Translations under genes and position numbers: made by a program
Source: Paenibacillus paeoniae
Lineage (GTDB): Bacteria; Bacillota; Bacilli; Paenibacillales; Paenibacillaceae
Assembly: GCF_003388735.1 (NCBI RefSeq)
Contig: NZ_QUBQ01000006.1
Coordinates: forward strand, 1 to 64,000
Direction: 5' to 3'
Length of the DNA: 64,000 nt
Notes under the pieces: model-generated
What the model was told of the DNA's origin: nothing
What the model saw: the letters and a program-made list of their open reading frames with translations, nothing else
Database searches by the model: none
Shown here: one piece after another, positions 9,346 through 17,092 of the stretch
How the letters are laid out: every line of letters starts with the position of its first letter
Numbering within the stretch: position 1 is the first letter of the stretch

Positions 9346-9472
9346 GGAGTCATCCCACACACTACTAATTGCGCCAAAAGGGCGAAGGCTCGAATTTAGT
9401 GGTGCTGGGTGAGATTGCCGACCTATAGCCGAAAATGGCGGTGCTGGGATGAACTCCCTGACACCGCCATTT
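9346..9472. repeat. Densely self-complementary intergenic region
   Basis: Several nested pairings occur in this 127-base stretch: 9433-9443 with 9462-9472 (AAATGGCGGTG/CACCGCCATTT, perfect, followed by GCGTTT and thus a plausible tatA terminator); 9346-9360 with 9441-9457 (GGAGTCATCCC with GGGATGAACTCC, one base bulged); 9359-9370 with 9393-9404; and a small GCGCC/GGCG stem at 9372-9384. The rest of 9473-9659 shows nothing recognisable. It may be a terminator plus a short palindromic mobile element or a structured RNA. Confidence 0.55.
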
Positions 9473-9659
9473 GCGTTTAATTGATATAGCGAGCCCTATC
9501 GTTTTGCCAGCTGATCAACTTTCAAGCACACAGCCCTCTTCATGTCTCTCTTGCAAATAGGCCGGAATCGATCTAGCGATGATTCCGGCCTATTCCCCAC
9601 TTGGTTCGCCGCACAAATTTGCAATTCTTCGGTCGTAACTGCTTCGGAGTTGTCCTCCG

Positions 9660-11375
9660 CTACACCAACAGTCCTCCGGACTGTCTATACTTCAGAATAC
9701 CTTCCGCCGCTCTGTAGGCTAGTGCGCCGACGGTGGCTGTCGGATTGTAGCCTGCATTTTGCGGGAAGCTGCTGGCTCCTACGACAAATACGTTGTCTGC
9801 ATCCCACATCTGGCTAAAGTTATTGACTGCCGACGTGCCTGGCTCGGCCCCCATAATGACACCGCCCGTATTGTGCGTGGACTGATAGGACATGATCTCG
9901 TACGGCCCAAGCTCCTTCAAAAAGTCCACTTTATCCGCGCCCATCTCCTTCACAATTTCGTTGCAGCGCTCAGCCAGAAACTTCGCCAGTTCCTTGTCCT
10001 GTTCGCGGAAATCGAATGTAATGCGCATAAGCGGATCTCCGAACGTATCTTTATACGTCGGATCCAGATCGATGAAATGCTGCTTGAAGGACATCGATGA
10101 GCCTTGCGCTCCGACTGCAAGTGTCCGGTTTGCATAGTGCAGCGACTGCTTCTTGAACTCCGGTCCCCAACTTGCCGTTCCAGCTGGAACCGTATTGTTC
10201 TGAATCGGTCTTGCTCCTGTCTGACTAAGCGAGATGACACCGCCATGGATGAATTTAAGGTCGGAATGGTCGAAGTTATCGCCGTTGTAATCATCGATCG
10301 AAATACCGAGCGAGCCGGCGCCCGCGAACGTATTGAACTGTTTGTTTTCGAAGAAGCCTACTGCGCTGCCCTTCACGACCTGATAAGCATAATTGGCGCC
10401 CACAACCCCGGTTCCAGTTGATGGATCGTAACGCTTTCCGAGCTCGGACATCAGGAGCAAGCGCACATTGTTGAAGACGTAGCTCGTCACCACTACGATA
10501 TCCGCAGGCTGGATGATTTCCTCACCCGTTGTGACGTCTATGTACATAACGCCAGTCGCTTTGCCGCCTTTATGAAGGATACGGCGCACATTGGAATGGG
10601 TGCGGATCTGGAATTTGCCGGTCTTGTTCGCAACCGGAATGACCGTTACGACAGGGTCCGCCTTGGCACCGTACTCGCAGCCGTAACGCTCGCAGTATCC
10701 GCAATATTGACAGGCAGCACGCGCCACGCCGTCCGGATTCGTATAGTTCTCTGACAGATTGGCAGCCGGCATCATATACGGATGCAATTTCAGCTTGCTC
10801 GCAGCTTCTGTGAACATCTGAATCCCCGGCGTCTTCTTCATGGGAGGGGTCGGAAATTCGCTGCTGCGCTTGCCGCCCAACGGATTCGCTTCGCCGGAGA
10901 TACCCGCCATCTTTTCGAACTTGTCATAATAAGGCTCCAACTCGTCGTAAGTAATCCCGTAATCCCGAATCGTCATATCCGCCGGTATTTTATCTTTGCC
11001 ATAGCGCTCTATCGTTTTGCTTCTGATCTGAAAATCATAGGGCAGGAAGCGGTATGTCTGACCGTTCCAGTGGACACCTGAGCCGCCCAGACCGTCTCCA
11101 AGCAGGAAGGAACCGTACTGTCGCATCGGCAAGGCGCGCACATTGTCGTGGCTGCGGAACGTGATCGTTTCTTTGGACAGATCCTGCATCATCTCATAGC
11201 GCATCGAATAACGCAACTCGTCATGCACCATGAAATAATCCTCGGTCTTCCGCTCCTTGCCTCTCTCCAGTCCGACGACATTCAGTCCGGCTTTGGTCAG
11301 CTCCGCCGCGATAATGCCGCCGGCCCAGCCAACACCTACGATGACTACATCTGTTTTGGGCAATGTTTTGGCCAT
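9660..11375 (-). CDS. GMC-family oxidoreductase, gluconate 2-dehydrogenase-like FAD subunit
   Basis: A 571-residue FAD-dependent GMC oxidoreductase. The N-terminus has the dinucleotide-binding VVIVGVGWAGG motif, the GLGGSGVHWNGQTYR segment shows the flavin-binding region, and the C-terminus has the family HNTGG (catalytic His region) and QNAGYNPTATVGALAYRAAE motifs. Four cysteines in CQYCGYCERYGC (about residue 220) resemble an iron-sulfur-type cluster site seen in some homologues. The enzyme itself lacks an export signal, so it is expected to leave the cell as a folded complex with the Tat-signal subunit encoded 26 bases upstream. The substrate cannot be told from sequence; sugar acids or aldoses are typical. 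Confidence 0.88.
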   Translation of the reverse strand: MAKTLPKTDVVIVGVGWAGGIIAAELTKAGLNVVGLERGKERKTEDYFMVHDELRYSMRYEMMQDLSKETITFRSHDNVRALPMRQYGSFLLGDGLGGSGVHWNGQTYRFLPYDFQIRSKTIERYGKDKIPADMTIRDYGITYDELEPYYDKFEKMAGISGEANPLGGKRSSEFPTPPMKKTPGIQMFTEAASKLKLHPYMMPAANLSENYTNPDGVARAACQYCGYCERYGCEYGAKADPVVTVIPVANKTGKFQIRTHSNVRRILHKGGKATGVMYIDVTTGEEIIQPADIVVVTSYVFNNVRLLLMSELGKRYDPSTGTGVVGANYAYQVVKGSAVGFFENKQFNTFAGAGSLGISIDDYNGDNFDHSDLKFIHGGVISLSQTGARPIQNNTVPAGTASWGPEFKKQSLHYANRTLAVGAQGSSMSFKQHFIDLDPTYKDTFGDPLMRITFDFREQDKELAKFLAERCNEIVKEMGADKVDFLKELGPYEIMSYQSTHNTGGVIMGAEPGTSAVNNFSQMWDADNVFVVGASSFPQNAGYNPTATVGALAYRAAEGILKYRQSGGLLV

Positions 11376-11401
11376 TTCAATCCTCCCTTTCCTAACCTTC
11401 G

Positions 11402-12277
11402 CTAATGCGAGACCAAGTGAGCCTGCAAGCTGCTCGGCTCCACCTTCGTAAAATCTTTGTCAATGATGTTCAAGTAGCTCATCTGCGACCCCGGGTAGTT
11501 GCGCATGCGCCAACCCTCCATATTCATATTGCCGCCATACAACGGATCGCTGTACGCGCCTTCCAGCGTGGTAGCACGGAGCATTCTGAAGAAAAAACTT
11601 TCGGAAATCGTCGGAAGATTAGCCTCCTCATTCTCAAATACCTTCAACACCTCATCCTGTTGCGCACCTTCCAGCTCGGCGAATCCTTTGGTGTATTTCG
11701 TCAAGCTGTAATTCTCCAGTTCCTGAATGCCGATATCAAAAATCTCTTTCCGCTTCAGCCTGCCTTGATATCCCTGTACTTTCTCTCCTGCATAGAAGGG
11801 AGGGCTCATGTAATCCCGGCCATTAAAGCCCCAGTCCCCCGCGAGCTGATGGTCGATGAAAAACGCCACGCCGAGTTTTCTTGCGCCTGGTCCATTGTCA
11901 TCCTCGGGAAAAATCCGTTCGGTCGCACTGTCCACGATACGGAATTGCGCGGGTGTGAAATACATCAACGCACGGTTATAGTTTGGAATTTCCGTTTCCT
12001 TACCGCCACCCGGAGTTGCCGTCGGCTCCTGCGGATTCCCGCCATTGTTGTCTGTGCAACCGAATATCGTACTTAGCGCTCCGCCAACTGCGAGCGTTCC
12101 GATCACATAACCGGAATTGACCAAAAACTTGCGGCGGGAGTTGCTGTTCATCTGTACGTTGTCATGCTCCGGTCCGGAATGCTCGCTGACTGCATTGTTT
12201 TCTTTTGCAGGCTCCAGTGCCTTTTTGCTATCCGTTTCTTTATCCGCTACGAGTCCACTGCTCTTGTTCCCTTCCAC
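11402..12277 (-). CDS. Gluconate 2-dehydrogenase subunit 3-like Tat-exported subunit
   Basis: The small partner of the GMC enzyme downstream. A twin-arginine signal, NSRRKFLV followed by the hydrophobic stretch GYVIGTLAVGGALSTIFG and a cysteine (TIFGC, possible lipidation), begins about 45 residues into the protein. I place the start at GTG 12277 because AGGAGGTG lies six bases before it; an ATG at 12340 has no ribosome binding site. The remaining region (GARKLGVAFFIDHQLAGDWG onward) fits the gluconate dehydrogenase subunit 3 family, which chaperones and carries the FAD subunit through the Tat pore. The long acidic, lysine-rich n-region before the RR is unusual. Confidence 0.85.
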   Translation of the reverse strand: MEGNKSSGLVADKETDSKKALEPAKENNAVSEHSGPEHDNVQMNSNSRRKFLVNSGYVIGTLAVGGALSTIFGCTDNNGGNPQEPTATPGGGKETEIPNYNRALMYFTPAQFRIVDSATERIFPEDDNGPGARKLGVAFFIDHQLAGDWGFNGRDYMSPPFYAGEKVQGYQGRLKRKEIFDIGIQELENYSLTKYTKGFAELEGAQQDEVLKVFENEEANLPTISESFFFRMLRATTLEGAYSDPLYGGNMNMEGWRMRNYPGSQMSYLNIIDKDFTKVEPSSLQAHLVSH

Positions 12278-12410
12278 CTCTTGCACCTCCTGTATGGATC
12301 TTCTTGCTGTCTTCTCGCTTATTATTTTCCAACCCACCATGAATATTCATTTCAGAGGAAGGGCTATCCTAACGTCGAACGAGTGAACCCTTAGTGGAGG
12401 ATGATATCAG

Positions 12411-13130
12411 ATGATAAAAACAGTGAAATTGCTCACTTGCGCGTTCCTGTCTGCTGCTGCCTTAATGGGCTGCACCATGAATCCGGCAGCCGACGGCAAA
12501 ATGACAACCAGAGGCAATACGGTGACGCAGCAAGTCACACCTGTGCCGAAAGGCCCGCATAAAGCTCATTCGATGAACGATTCATCGCTCATTCCGAGCG
12601 AGAACGGCCAAAAAAACTATACGACCAACAATTTGGGACAGACCACGTACGGCCTCGGCACGTCCGTCTACAGCATGATCGGCAGCTCCGGCCTGCATGC
12701 GAACGGCTTCTCCGCTCATCTGGAGTCGCGACTTAGCAGCGCAGGCATACCGGATGTGCGTGTGTTCGTCTTTGACGATACGGTTGTACTGGCAACAGCA
12801 AAACGTGAAGCCAGCGCATCCAGCTACGACGAGCTGCAGCGGAAGCTGCTGAATCAGAATGAGGGCATGTCTTCGAATGGCACAGCGCCAGGTGAAGGAC
12901 TCGGAGGCGTACAAGGAACAGAGAGACAGTACGATAACCTATCCAACGCCGCAAGCCATATCAAGGAATTGATGGGGGCTGAGGTGAAAGTGCTTGTCGC
13001 CGAAGGCGAAAAAGCCGTGCAAACGATCGAAAAAATCAGATCCGACGCATTAGCGGATCAAATTTCCCCTGATCAAATCGCACAGGATATCCGCGTACTG
13101 CTCAGTCTGACGACTCGAGCGGGGCAATAA
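12411..13130 (+). CDS. YhcN/YlaJ-family sporulation lipoprotein
   Basis: A 239-residue lipoprotein with signal peptide and lipobox AALMGC (cysteine near residue 21), a low-complexity linker, then the YhcN/YlaJ core: a domain containing RLSSAGIPDVRVFVFDDTVVLA and a second similar half with HIKELMGAEVKVLVAEGEKAV. Members are found in forespore or spore membranes of endospore formers; the exact role is not known. GGAGG lies ten bases before the ATG. The gene is divergent from the gluconate-dehydrogenase pair and ends at a strong terminator. Confidence 0.85.
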   Translation: MIKTVKLLTCAFLSAAALMGCTMNPAADGKMTTRGNTVTQQVTPVPKGPHKAHSMNDSSLIPSENGQKNYTTNNLGQTTYGLGTSVYSMIGSSGLHANGFSAHLESRLSSAGIPDVRVFVFDDTVVLATAKREASASSYDELQRKLLNQNEGMSSNGTAPGEGLGGVQGTERQYDNLSNAASHIKELMGAEVKVLVAEGEKAVQTIEKIRSDALADQISPDQIAQDIRVLLSLTTRAGQ

Positions 13131-13157
13131 TTAACGTCGGGATAGGTATACCGAGAA

Positions 13158-13221
13158 CCAAAAAGGACTGGCCTCGTCCGGCCGCCTGTTGCCAGGTGAC
13201 GGAGAGGTCAGTCCTTTTTCT
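13158..13221 (+). terminator. Intrinsic terminator after the YhcN-family gene
   Basis: A long hairpin with arms AAAAAGGACTGGCCTC and GAGGTCAGTCCTTTTT (one bulge) ends in a T-run. The A-run on the other side makes it potentially bidirectional. Confidence 0.85.
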
Positions 13222-13242
13222 AAGTAGAAGAAAGTGTCTTTC

Positions 13243-13530
13243 TTATTTCTGAGGTGGTCTAGGGTTGGATAATGGATCCAATTCGGATTCAAAATTAACA
13301 ATACGCCACGTAGAACCCGTCCATTTTAGTTTCAAATATATTCTCCCTATTAAATCAATGTATTCTCGATGATACAGCGGTATTTCTTTAAAAAAATAGC
13401 GTAATGCCACGCTTGCCTCATCGGCTTCTATTTCTACAGATATCGTTTCATAGGATACATAGATCGTGTTTATAAACCAATACTTTGGGTCCCATAGATA
13501 TCTTCCAGAAACGGAAAGAACCTCTAACGG
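13243..13530 (-). pseudogene. C-terminal gene fragment without a start
   Basis: A 95-codon minus-strand reading frame ends at a TAA at 13243-13245 and is closed upstream by a TGA at 13531-13533. It has no ATG, GTG or TTG with a ribosome binding site, yet its composition is protein-like: it reads RYLWDPKYWFINT, then YETISVEIEADEASVALRYF and a Trp-rich end (KLKWTGSTWRIVNFESEL). I do not recognise the family; the Trp/Lys-rich final strands resemble small NTF2-like or lipoprotein domains. The frame breaks exactly where the palindromic repeat array begins, so this looks like the surviving tail of a gene truncated by repeat insertion or deletion. Confidence 0.55.
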
Positions 13531-13711
13531 TCATCGCTAACCTTTAGAGGATGATTATTACAAATTCCCGATTCTAACGGACATTCGTGACCAATAGAAG
13601 GAGTTTTCCCCCTCAATTGCCTCCTTTTCAGCTTGTAAGGGACATCCATGACTGTTACAGTCTCAATTCGCTGCATTTCCGCTTTTAACGGACTCCGGTG
13701 ACCAATAAGCA
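13521..13711. repeat. Degenerate palindromic short repeats, four copies
   Basis: Four related units begin at about 13525 (TAACGGTCATCGCTAACC), 13575 (TAACGGACATTCGTGACC), 13636 (TAAGGGACATCCATGACTG) and 13686 (TAACGGACTCCGGTGACC). Spacings are 50, 61 and 50 bases, and each unit is an imperfect palindrome followed by a CAATT-like spacer in most copies. No direct coding function is visible. 13712-13847 holds nothing else that I recognise. Confidence 0.6.
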
Positions 13712-13847
13712 CACGTGTTATCCTCACCGATATGAAAATATTACCGGGCCGCAATAAAGCTGACATTTCGCTACAATTCAACCGCCATCAGATTGCAGCC
13801 TGGCTCTCAAGCACTGATTATTAGGTCGAACCTAAGCTACAAGTCCA

Positions 13848-14432
13848 TCATGGTGCAACAGAAAACAACAGTTCCTTCCCAAGGATTTCAATAGGGCCCT
13901 CATTCTCATTGTCTTCCCCAAATTCACCTATGTTGAACTTGGCAGAACCGACAACCGTGTAATCTCCAGCAGGGAAAGGGACGTCCACAGGAGTGTATTT
14001 CAACTCCTCGCCTTCTCCCTCCTCCGTATACGCCCAACCGCTCGAATACTTTTCGACATAGGGCTGTCCTGGATACAACGTCGTATAAATCAGAGGTTGA
14101 TCCATAATATACATATACAAATATTTTCCGGAGGATTCTCTAATGGCATAAGAAAACGGCGTCATTCCGTGATTAATCGTTACAGACTCACGGTCCCCAA
14201 CATACTCCAGTTCAGAGATAAATGTCACTTGGTCGCCTTCCCGATAATCTTTCTTCTCCAGATAGAGCCTATGAATAAAGTCCGATTCTTGTACAGGACT
14301 CTTGTTATCTGTCTCATTCACAGCTTCCAATGGTCCGCTGCAGCTCGCAAGCAACAAAACCAACCCCATCATGAGCAATCCCACAAACCATAGGGTTCCT
14401 CTGTTAACCTTCATCTTCCCTTCATGTATCAC
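13848..14432 (-). CDS. Lipoprotein of unknown function
   Basis: About 194 residues with a signal peptide (LWFVGLLMMGLVLLLASC) whose lipobox LASC predicts lipid anchoring. The mature part is beta-rich (FIHRLYLEKKDYREGDQVTFISELEYVG and GDYTVVGSAKFNIG), resembling an Ig-like or BsuPI-type domain; I cannot name a function. Start choice is uncertain: GTG 14432 has AGGGGGAT seven bases upstream, whereas the upstream ATG at 14441 abuts that site. The gene is divergent from the tRNA-Asp unit. Confidence 0.65.
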   Translation of the reverse strand: MIHEGKMKVNRGTLWFVGLLMMGLVLLLASCSGPLEAVNETDNKSPVQESDFIHRLYLEKKDYREGDQVTFISELEYVGDRESVTINHGMTPFSYAIRESSGKYLYMYIMDQPLIYTTLYPGQPYVEKYSSGWAYTEEGEGEELKYTPVDVPFPAGDYTVVGSAKFNIGEFGEDNENEGPIEILGKELLFSVAP

Positions 14433-14625
14433 TTTGTTCATCCCCCTCACGCCTTTTAACCCATCTCTCATGTATACTTCTAACGTTTCATTCCCAAAAA
14501 ATGTTTCTTCCCTCATGCAGCTCCATCCTTATTGAGCTTTCATGGGATCTACACTGGAGACAGTCTTCCGTATGGACTAAAAACAGAGGCTTGCTCATAA
14601 AAATTCATCTAAATCAAAAAAATAA

Positions 14626-14655
14626 CTTGTCAAACTGTATGTCTCCATGATAAGA
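14626..14655 (+). promoter_or_regulatory. Probable promoter of the tRNA-Asp/gluQ unit
   Basis: A TTGTCA -35 element and a TAAGAT -10 element with an 18-base spacer lie about 35 bases upstream of the tRNA. Both are close to sigma-A consensus. No better match is visible between here and the lipoprotein gene. Confidence 0.5.
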
Positions 14656-14689
14656 TACTGTTTGTGTCTGTGAGACACCTTGAAAGTGT

Positions 14690-14766
14690 GGAGCTGTGGT
14701 GTAGAGGCCTAACATGCCTGCCTGTCACGCAGGAGACCGCGGGTTCGAATCCCGTCAGCTCCGCCA
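14690..14766 (+). tRNA. tRNA-Asp(GTC)
   Basis: A 77-base cloverleaf including encoded CCA. The acceptor arms are GGAGCTG and CAGCTCC, the anticodon stem CCTGC/GCAGG encloses the loop CTGTCAC (anticodon GTC), and the T arm contains GGTTCGAATCC. The G34-U35-C36 anticodon is a queuosine-modified class, which matters because the next gene, gluQ, acts on exactly this tRNA. Confidence 0.97.
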
Positions 14767-14865
14767 TTTTCGAATTAAATGCTCAACTGAAGAGCTATAC
14801 ATAGGAACGAATGAAGAGCGGCCTAGCCTGCTCTTTTTTTGCATGTAACAAGGAGAGTGATTGGG

Positions 14866-15828
14866 ATGAAGCGACGCGGGCGGTTCGCTCCAACGCCGTC
14901 GGGCATGCTCCATATTGGAAATGCGTTCAGCGCATTGGCCTCGTGGCTTCAGATGCGTCAGATCGGCGGCGAATTTCTGCTGCGGATCGAGAATATCGAC
15001 AAGCCGCGCTCCCGTCCGGTCTTTGCGGAGCAGCAGCTGGACGATCTATTATGGCTCGGCATCGACTGGGATGAGGGTCCGCGAATAGGCGGTCCCTTCG
15101 CGCCCTATGAGCAGAGCAAGCGGGAGCCTCTGTACGAAGCCGCTCTCGACGTACTGCGAAATAACGGCAGAATCTATCCATGCTATTGCAGCCGCAGCGA
15201 GCTCGCTTCCATCGCCAGCGCGCCGCATGGACTTTCATCGGAAGGTCCCGCGTATCCGGGTCTCTGCCGCCATCTCACCTCCGAAGAACGCGCATACAAA
15301 GCGCAGAAAAAAACACCCTCCCTGCGCTTCATTATGCCGGAGGAGGCCATTACCTTCCAAGACGGCATAAGCGGCACAATGCGCTATGACGGGGAGGCTC
15401 TTGGCGATTTCATCGTGAAGCGGGCGGACGGCATATTCAGCTATCAGCTTGCCGTTACGGTTGATGATGCAGCTATGGGGATCACGGACGTGCTGCGTGG
15501 TGCCGATCTGCTGGACTCGACTCCGCGGCAGCTTGCGCTGTATGAAGCGCTTGATCTGGCGCCGCCATCCTTCTCGCATGTCCCCCTTGTCGCGGACGAG
15601 TATGGCAAGCGATTGTCCAAGCGGGACAAATCGCTAACACTCGCCTCGCTAAGGGAAACTGGGGTCGCTCCCGAGCGCTTGATCGGAGCGATCGCGTATA
15701 CGGCTGGCTGGAGGGATCGGCTGGAGCCGCTTGCCGCACAGGAGCTTATTTCCCACTATCGCGCGCCTGACGGCAACACACAACCCATCATCATGACACA
15801 GCAAATTCTCGGATGGCTTCGTCTGTAA
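14866..15828 (+). CDS. gluQ: Glutamyl-Q tRNA(Asp) synthetase
   Basis: A 320-residue truncated class I synthetase related to the GluRS catalytic domain but without an anticodon-binding domain. The HIGH-type motif is MLHIGNAF, the KMSKS-type motif is RLSKRDKS, and the family zinc ligands are present as CYC followed by YPGLC. Known members attach glutamate to the queuosine base of tRNA-Asp(QUC). The ATG at 14866 follows AAGGAG by ten bases. It begins 99 bases after the tRNA-Asp gene in the same orientation with no terminator between, so the enzyme and its substrate tRNA probably share a transcript. Confidence 0.92.
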   Translation: MKRRGRFAPTPSGMLHIGNAFSALASWLQMRQIGGEFLLRIENIDKPRSRPVFAEQQLDDLLWLGIDWDEGPRIGGPFAPYEQSKREPLYEAALDVLRNNGRIYPCYCSRSELASIASAPHGLSSEGPAYPGLCRHLTSEERAYKAQKKTPSLRFIMPEEAITFQDGISGTMRYDGEALGDFIVKRADGIFSYQLAVTVDDAAMGITDVLRGADLLDSTPRQLALYEALDLAPPSFSHVPLVADEYGKRLSKRDKSLTLASLRETGVAPERLIGAIAYTAGWRDRLEPLAAQELISHYRAPDGNTQPIIMTQQILGWLRL

Positions 15829-15851
15829 CGAAGCGGCATCACCTATAAACG

Positions 15852-15897
15852 CACCACTAACGGTTAGATTTCAGCTAACAGCTAGTGGTGCGTTTTT
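15852..15897. terminator. Bidirectional terminator between gluQ and yjbQ
   Basis: An inverted repeat with arms CGCACCACTA and TAGTGGTGCG encloses AACGGTTAG-TTTCAG-CTAACAGC and is followed by TTTTTAAT on the plus strand. It serves gluQ and possibly the convergent yjbQ gene. Confidence 0.8.
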
Positions 15898-15934
15898 AAT
15901 CAATCATTGGGCTGCCCTTCTCTTCCTGCCGAGT

Positions 15935-16339
15935 CTATCCCTTCATCGTCTTCACATAGAACCGACGCGTGCGCGGCCCATCGAATTCGCAGAAATATAC
16001 GCCTTGCCAAGTGCCAAGAATCGGCTTGCCATCTTGAATGAGTATCATCTGACTTGTTCCCGTCTGGATCGCCTTCATATGCGCCGCTGTATTCCCTTCA
16101 GCATGGCGGTCCTTCGGATGCTCCCACGGGTAGATTTCATCGAGCCGGCGCAGCACATCCCGAACAACATCCGGGTCAGCATTCTCATTAATCGCAATGC
16201 CGGCGGTTGTATGGGGACAATAGACGATCGCATATCCATCCTGTACCTCGCTCTCCCTTATCGCTTCGCGTACGCTGTCCGTTACTTCCACCATTTGATC
16301 CCGTTGCCTGGTTGCGATTTGATACGTTCTCAGCTTCAT
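15935..16339 (-). CDS. YjbQ family (UPF0047) protein
   Basis: A 134-residue YjbQ/UPF0047 protein with the signature CPHTTAGIAINENADPDV and a later EGNTAAHMKA segment. Family members have weak thiamine-phosphate synthase activity in some tests, but the physiological role is unsettled. The ATG at 16339 overlaps the stop of the upstream ArsR-type regulator as ATGA, so the two are translationally coupled. Confidence 0.88.
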   Translation of the reverse strand: MKLRTYQIATRQRDQMVEVTDSVREAIRESEVQDGYAIVYCPHTTAGIAINENADPDVVRDVLRRLDEIYPWEHPKDRHAEGNTAAHMKAIQTGTSQMILIQDGKPILGTWQGVYFCEFDGPRTRRFYVKTMKG

Positions 16340-16935
16340 GATAACGTCTCCCATCGGGCCCATAGCTCCTGCGGGTTCAATTCATATACCTCTTTGTCCC
16401 GATACATATACTGATGCATAATAAATTCACGCCGAATCGTCGCAAAATCCTCGTGATATCCCTTAATAAATTCGTTTATTTCCTTCTCGCTATATGTGCG
16501 GCCCTGCTCTAAGCGAGACACGATATGCTCCAGTACGATCAGCTTTTTCTTCAGTTGGCTGGGGATATTTTTCAGTTGCCCTTCTGTCGTAAAGAAATTG
16601 CGAATAACGGAAGCGCACAGCGCCTCATTCTTCTCCTCCATCGATTCCACTCCTCCCTCTGCCCGACGGTAGATCAACTCCTCCGTTGCCGCAGCGCTGC
16701 TTTTAATAAAATAATGGTTTAAGCTGAAATAAATCGTGTTCTTGTCGCGTCTCTCGTTAATGAGACTGGCTTCCCGCAGCTTCGTCGCATGATGAGTAAT
16801 AGTCGCAGGCGTAACGAACAGCTTCTCCGCCAGCTCGCCTCCATTCAATTCACCTTCCGCCAACAGAATGAGAAGCTTGATCCTCGTTGGATCAGCTAAT
16901 GCCTTGTGGTAATTGACCACTTTATCTAATTGCAT
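16336..16935 (-). CDS. ArsR-type winged-helix regulator with DUF2087 domain
   Basis: About 199 residues. The N-terminal half is a winged helix of the ArsR type (YHKALADPTRIKLLILLAEGELNGGELAEKL, recognition helix VTPATITHHATKLREA). The C-terminal half carries a DUF2087 domain (KKKLIVLEHIV through YHEDFATIRREFIMHQYMYRDKEVYEL). I start it at ATG 16935, which has AAGGGGG upstream, rather than at 16971, which has none. No metal-binding cysteine pair is apparent, so the signal is unknown. It is co-transcribed with yjbQ. A perfect 12-base palindrome just upstream may be its own operator. Confidence 0.82.
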   Translation of the reverse strand: MQLDKVVNYHKALADPTRIKLLILLAEGELNGGELAEKLFVTPATITHHATKLREASLINERRDKNTIYFSLNHYFIKSSAAATEELIYRRAEGGVESMEEKNEALCASVIRNFFTTEGQLKNIPSQLKKKLIVLEHIVSRLEQGRTYSEKEINEFIKGYHEDFATIRREFIMHQYMYRDKEVYELNPQELWARWETLS

Positions 16936-16969
16936 ACCGATCGTTATCCCCCTTTTCACTTTAATGAAC

Positions 16970-16981
16970 ATCTAATTAGAT
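16970..16981. promoter_or_regulatory. Palindromic operator candidate
   Basis: The perfect palindrome ATCTAATTAGAT lies about 35 bases before the regulator start in an AT-rich stretch (16970-17010). ArsR-type repressors bind such dyads near their own promoters, so autoregulation is plausible. Confidence 0.4.
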
Positions 16982-17092
16982 AATTATTAAATTAAATATA
17001 TGCAATAACTCCATTCTTGTCAATGATCTCTTCAAATATGAAGTTGCTGCTTCTGGATATCTTTGTATACAATAGTTGGTGGAGGGGATATA

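Noticed and set aside
11405..12076. A 223-codon plus-strand frame opposite the gluconate dehydrogenase small subunit
   Set aside because: Antisense shadow of a conserved gene with no recognisable motif.
13521..13711. A CRISPR array
   Set aside because: Units are too divergent, spacings unequal (50-61 bases), only four copies, and no cas genes are present.
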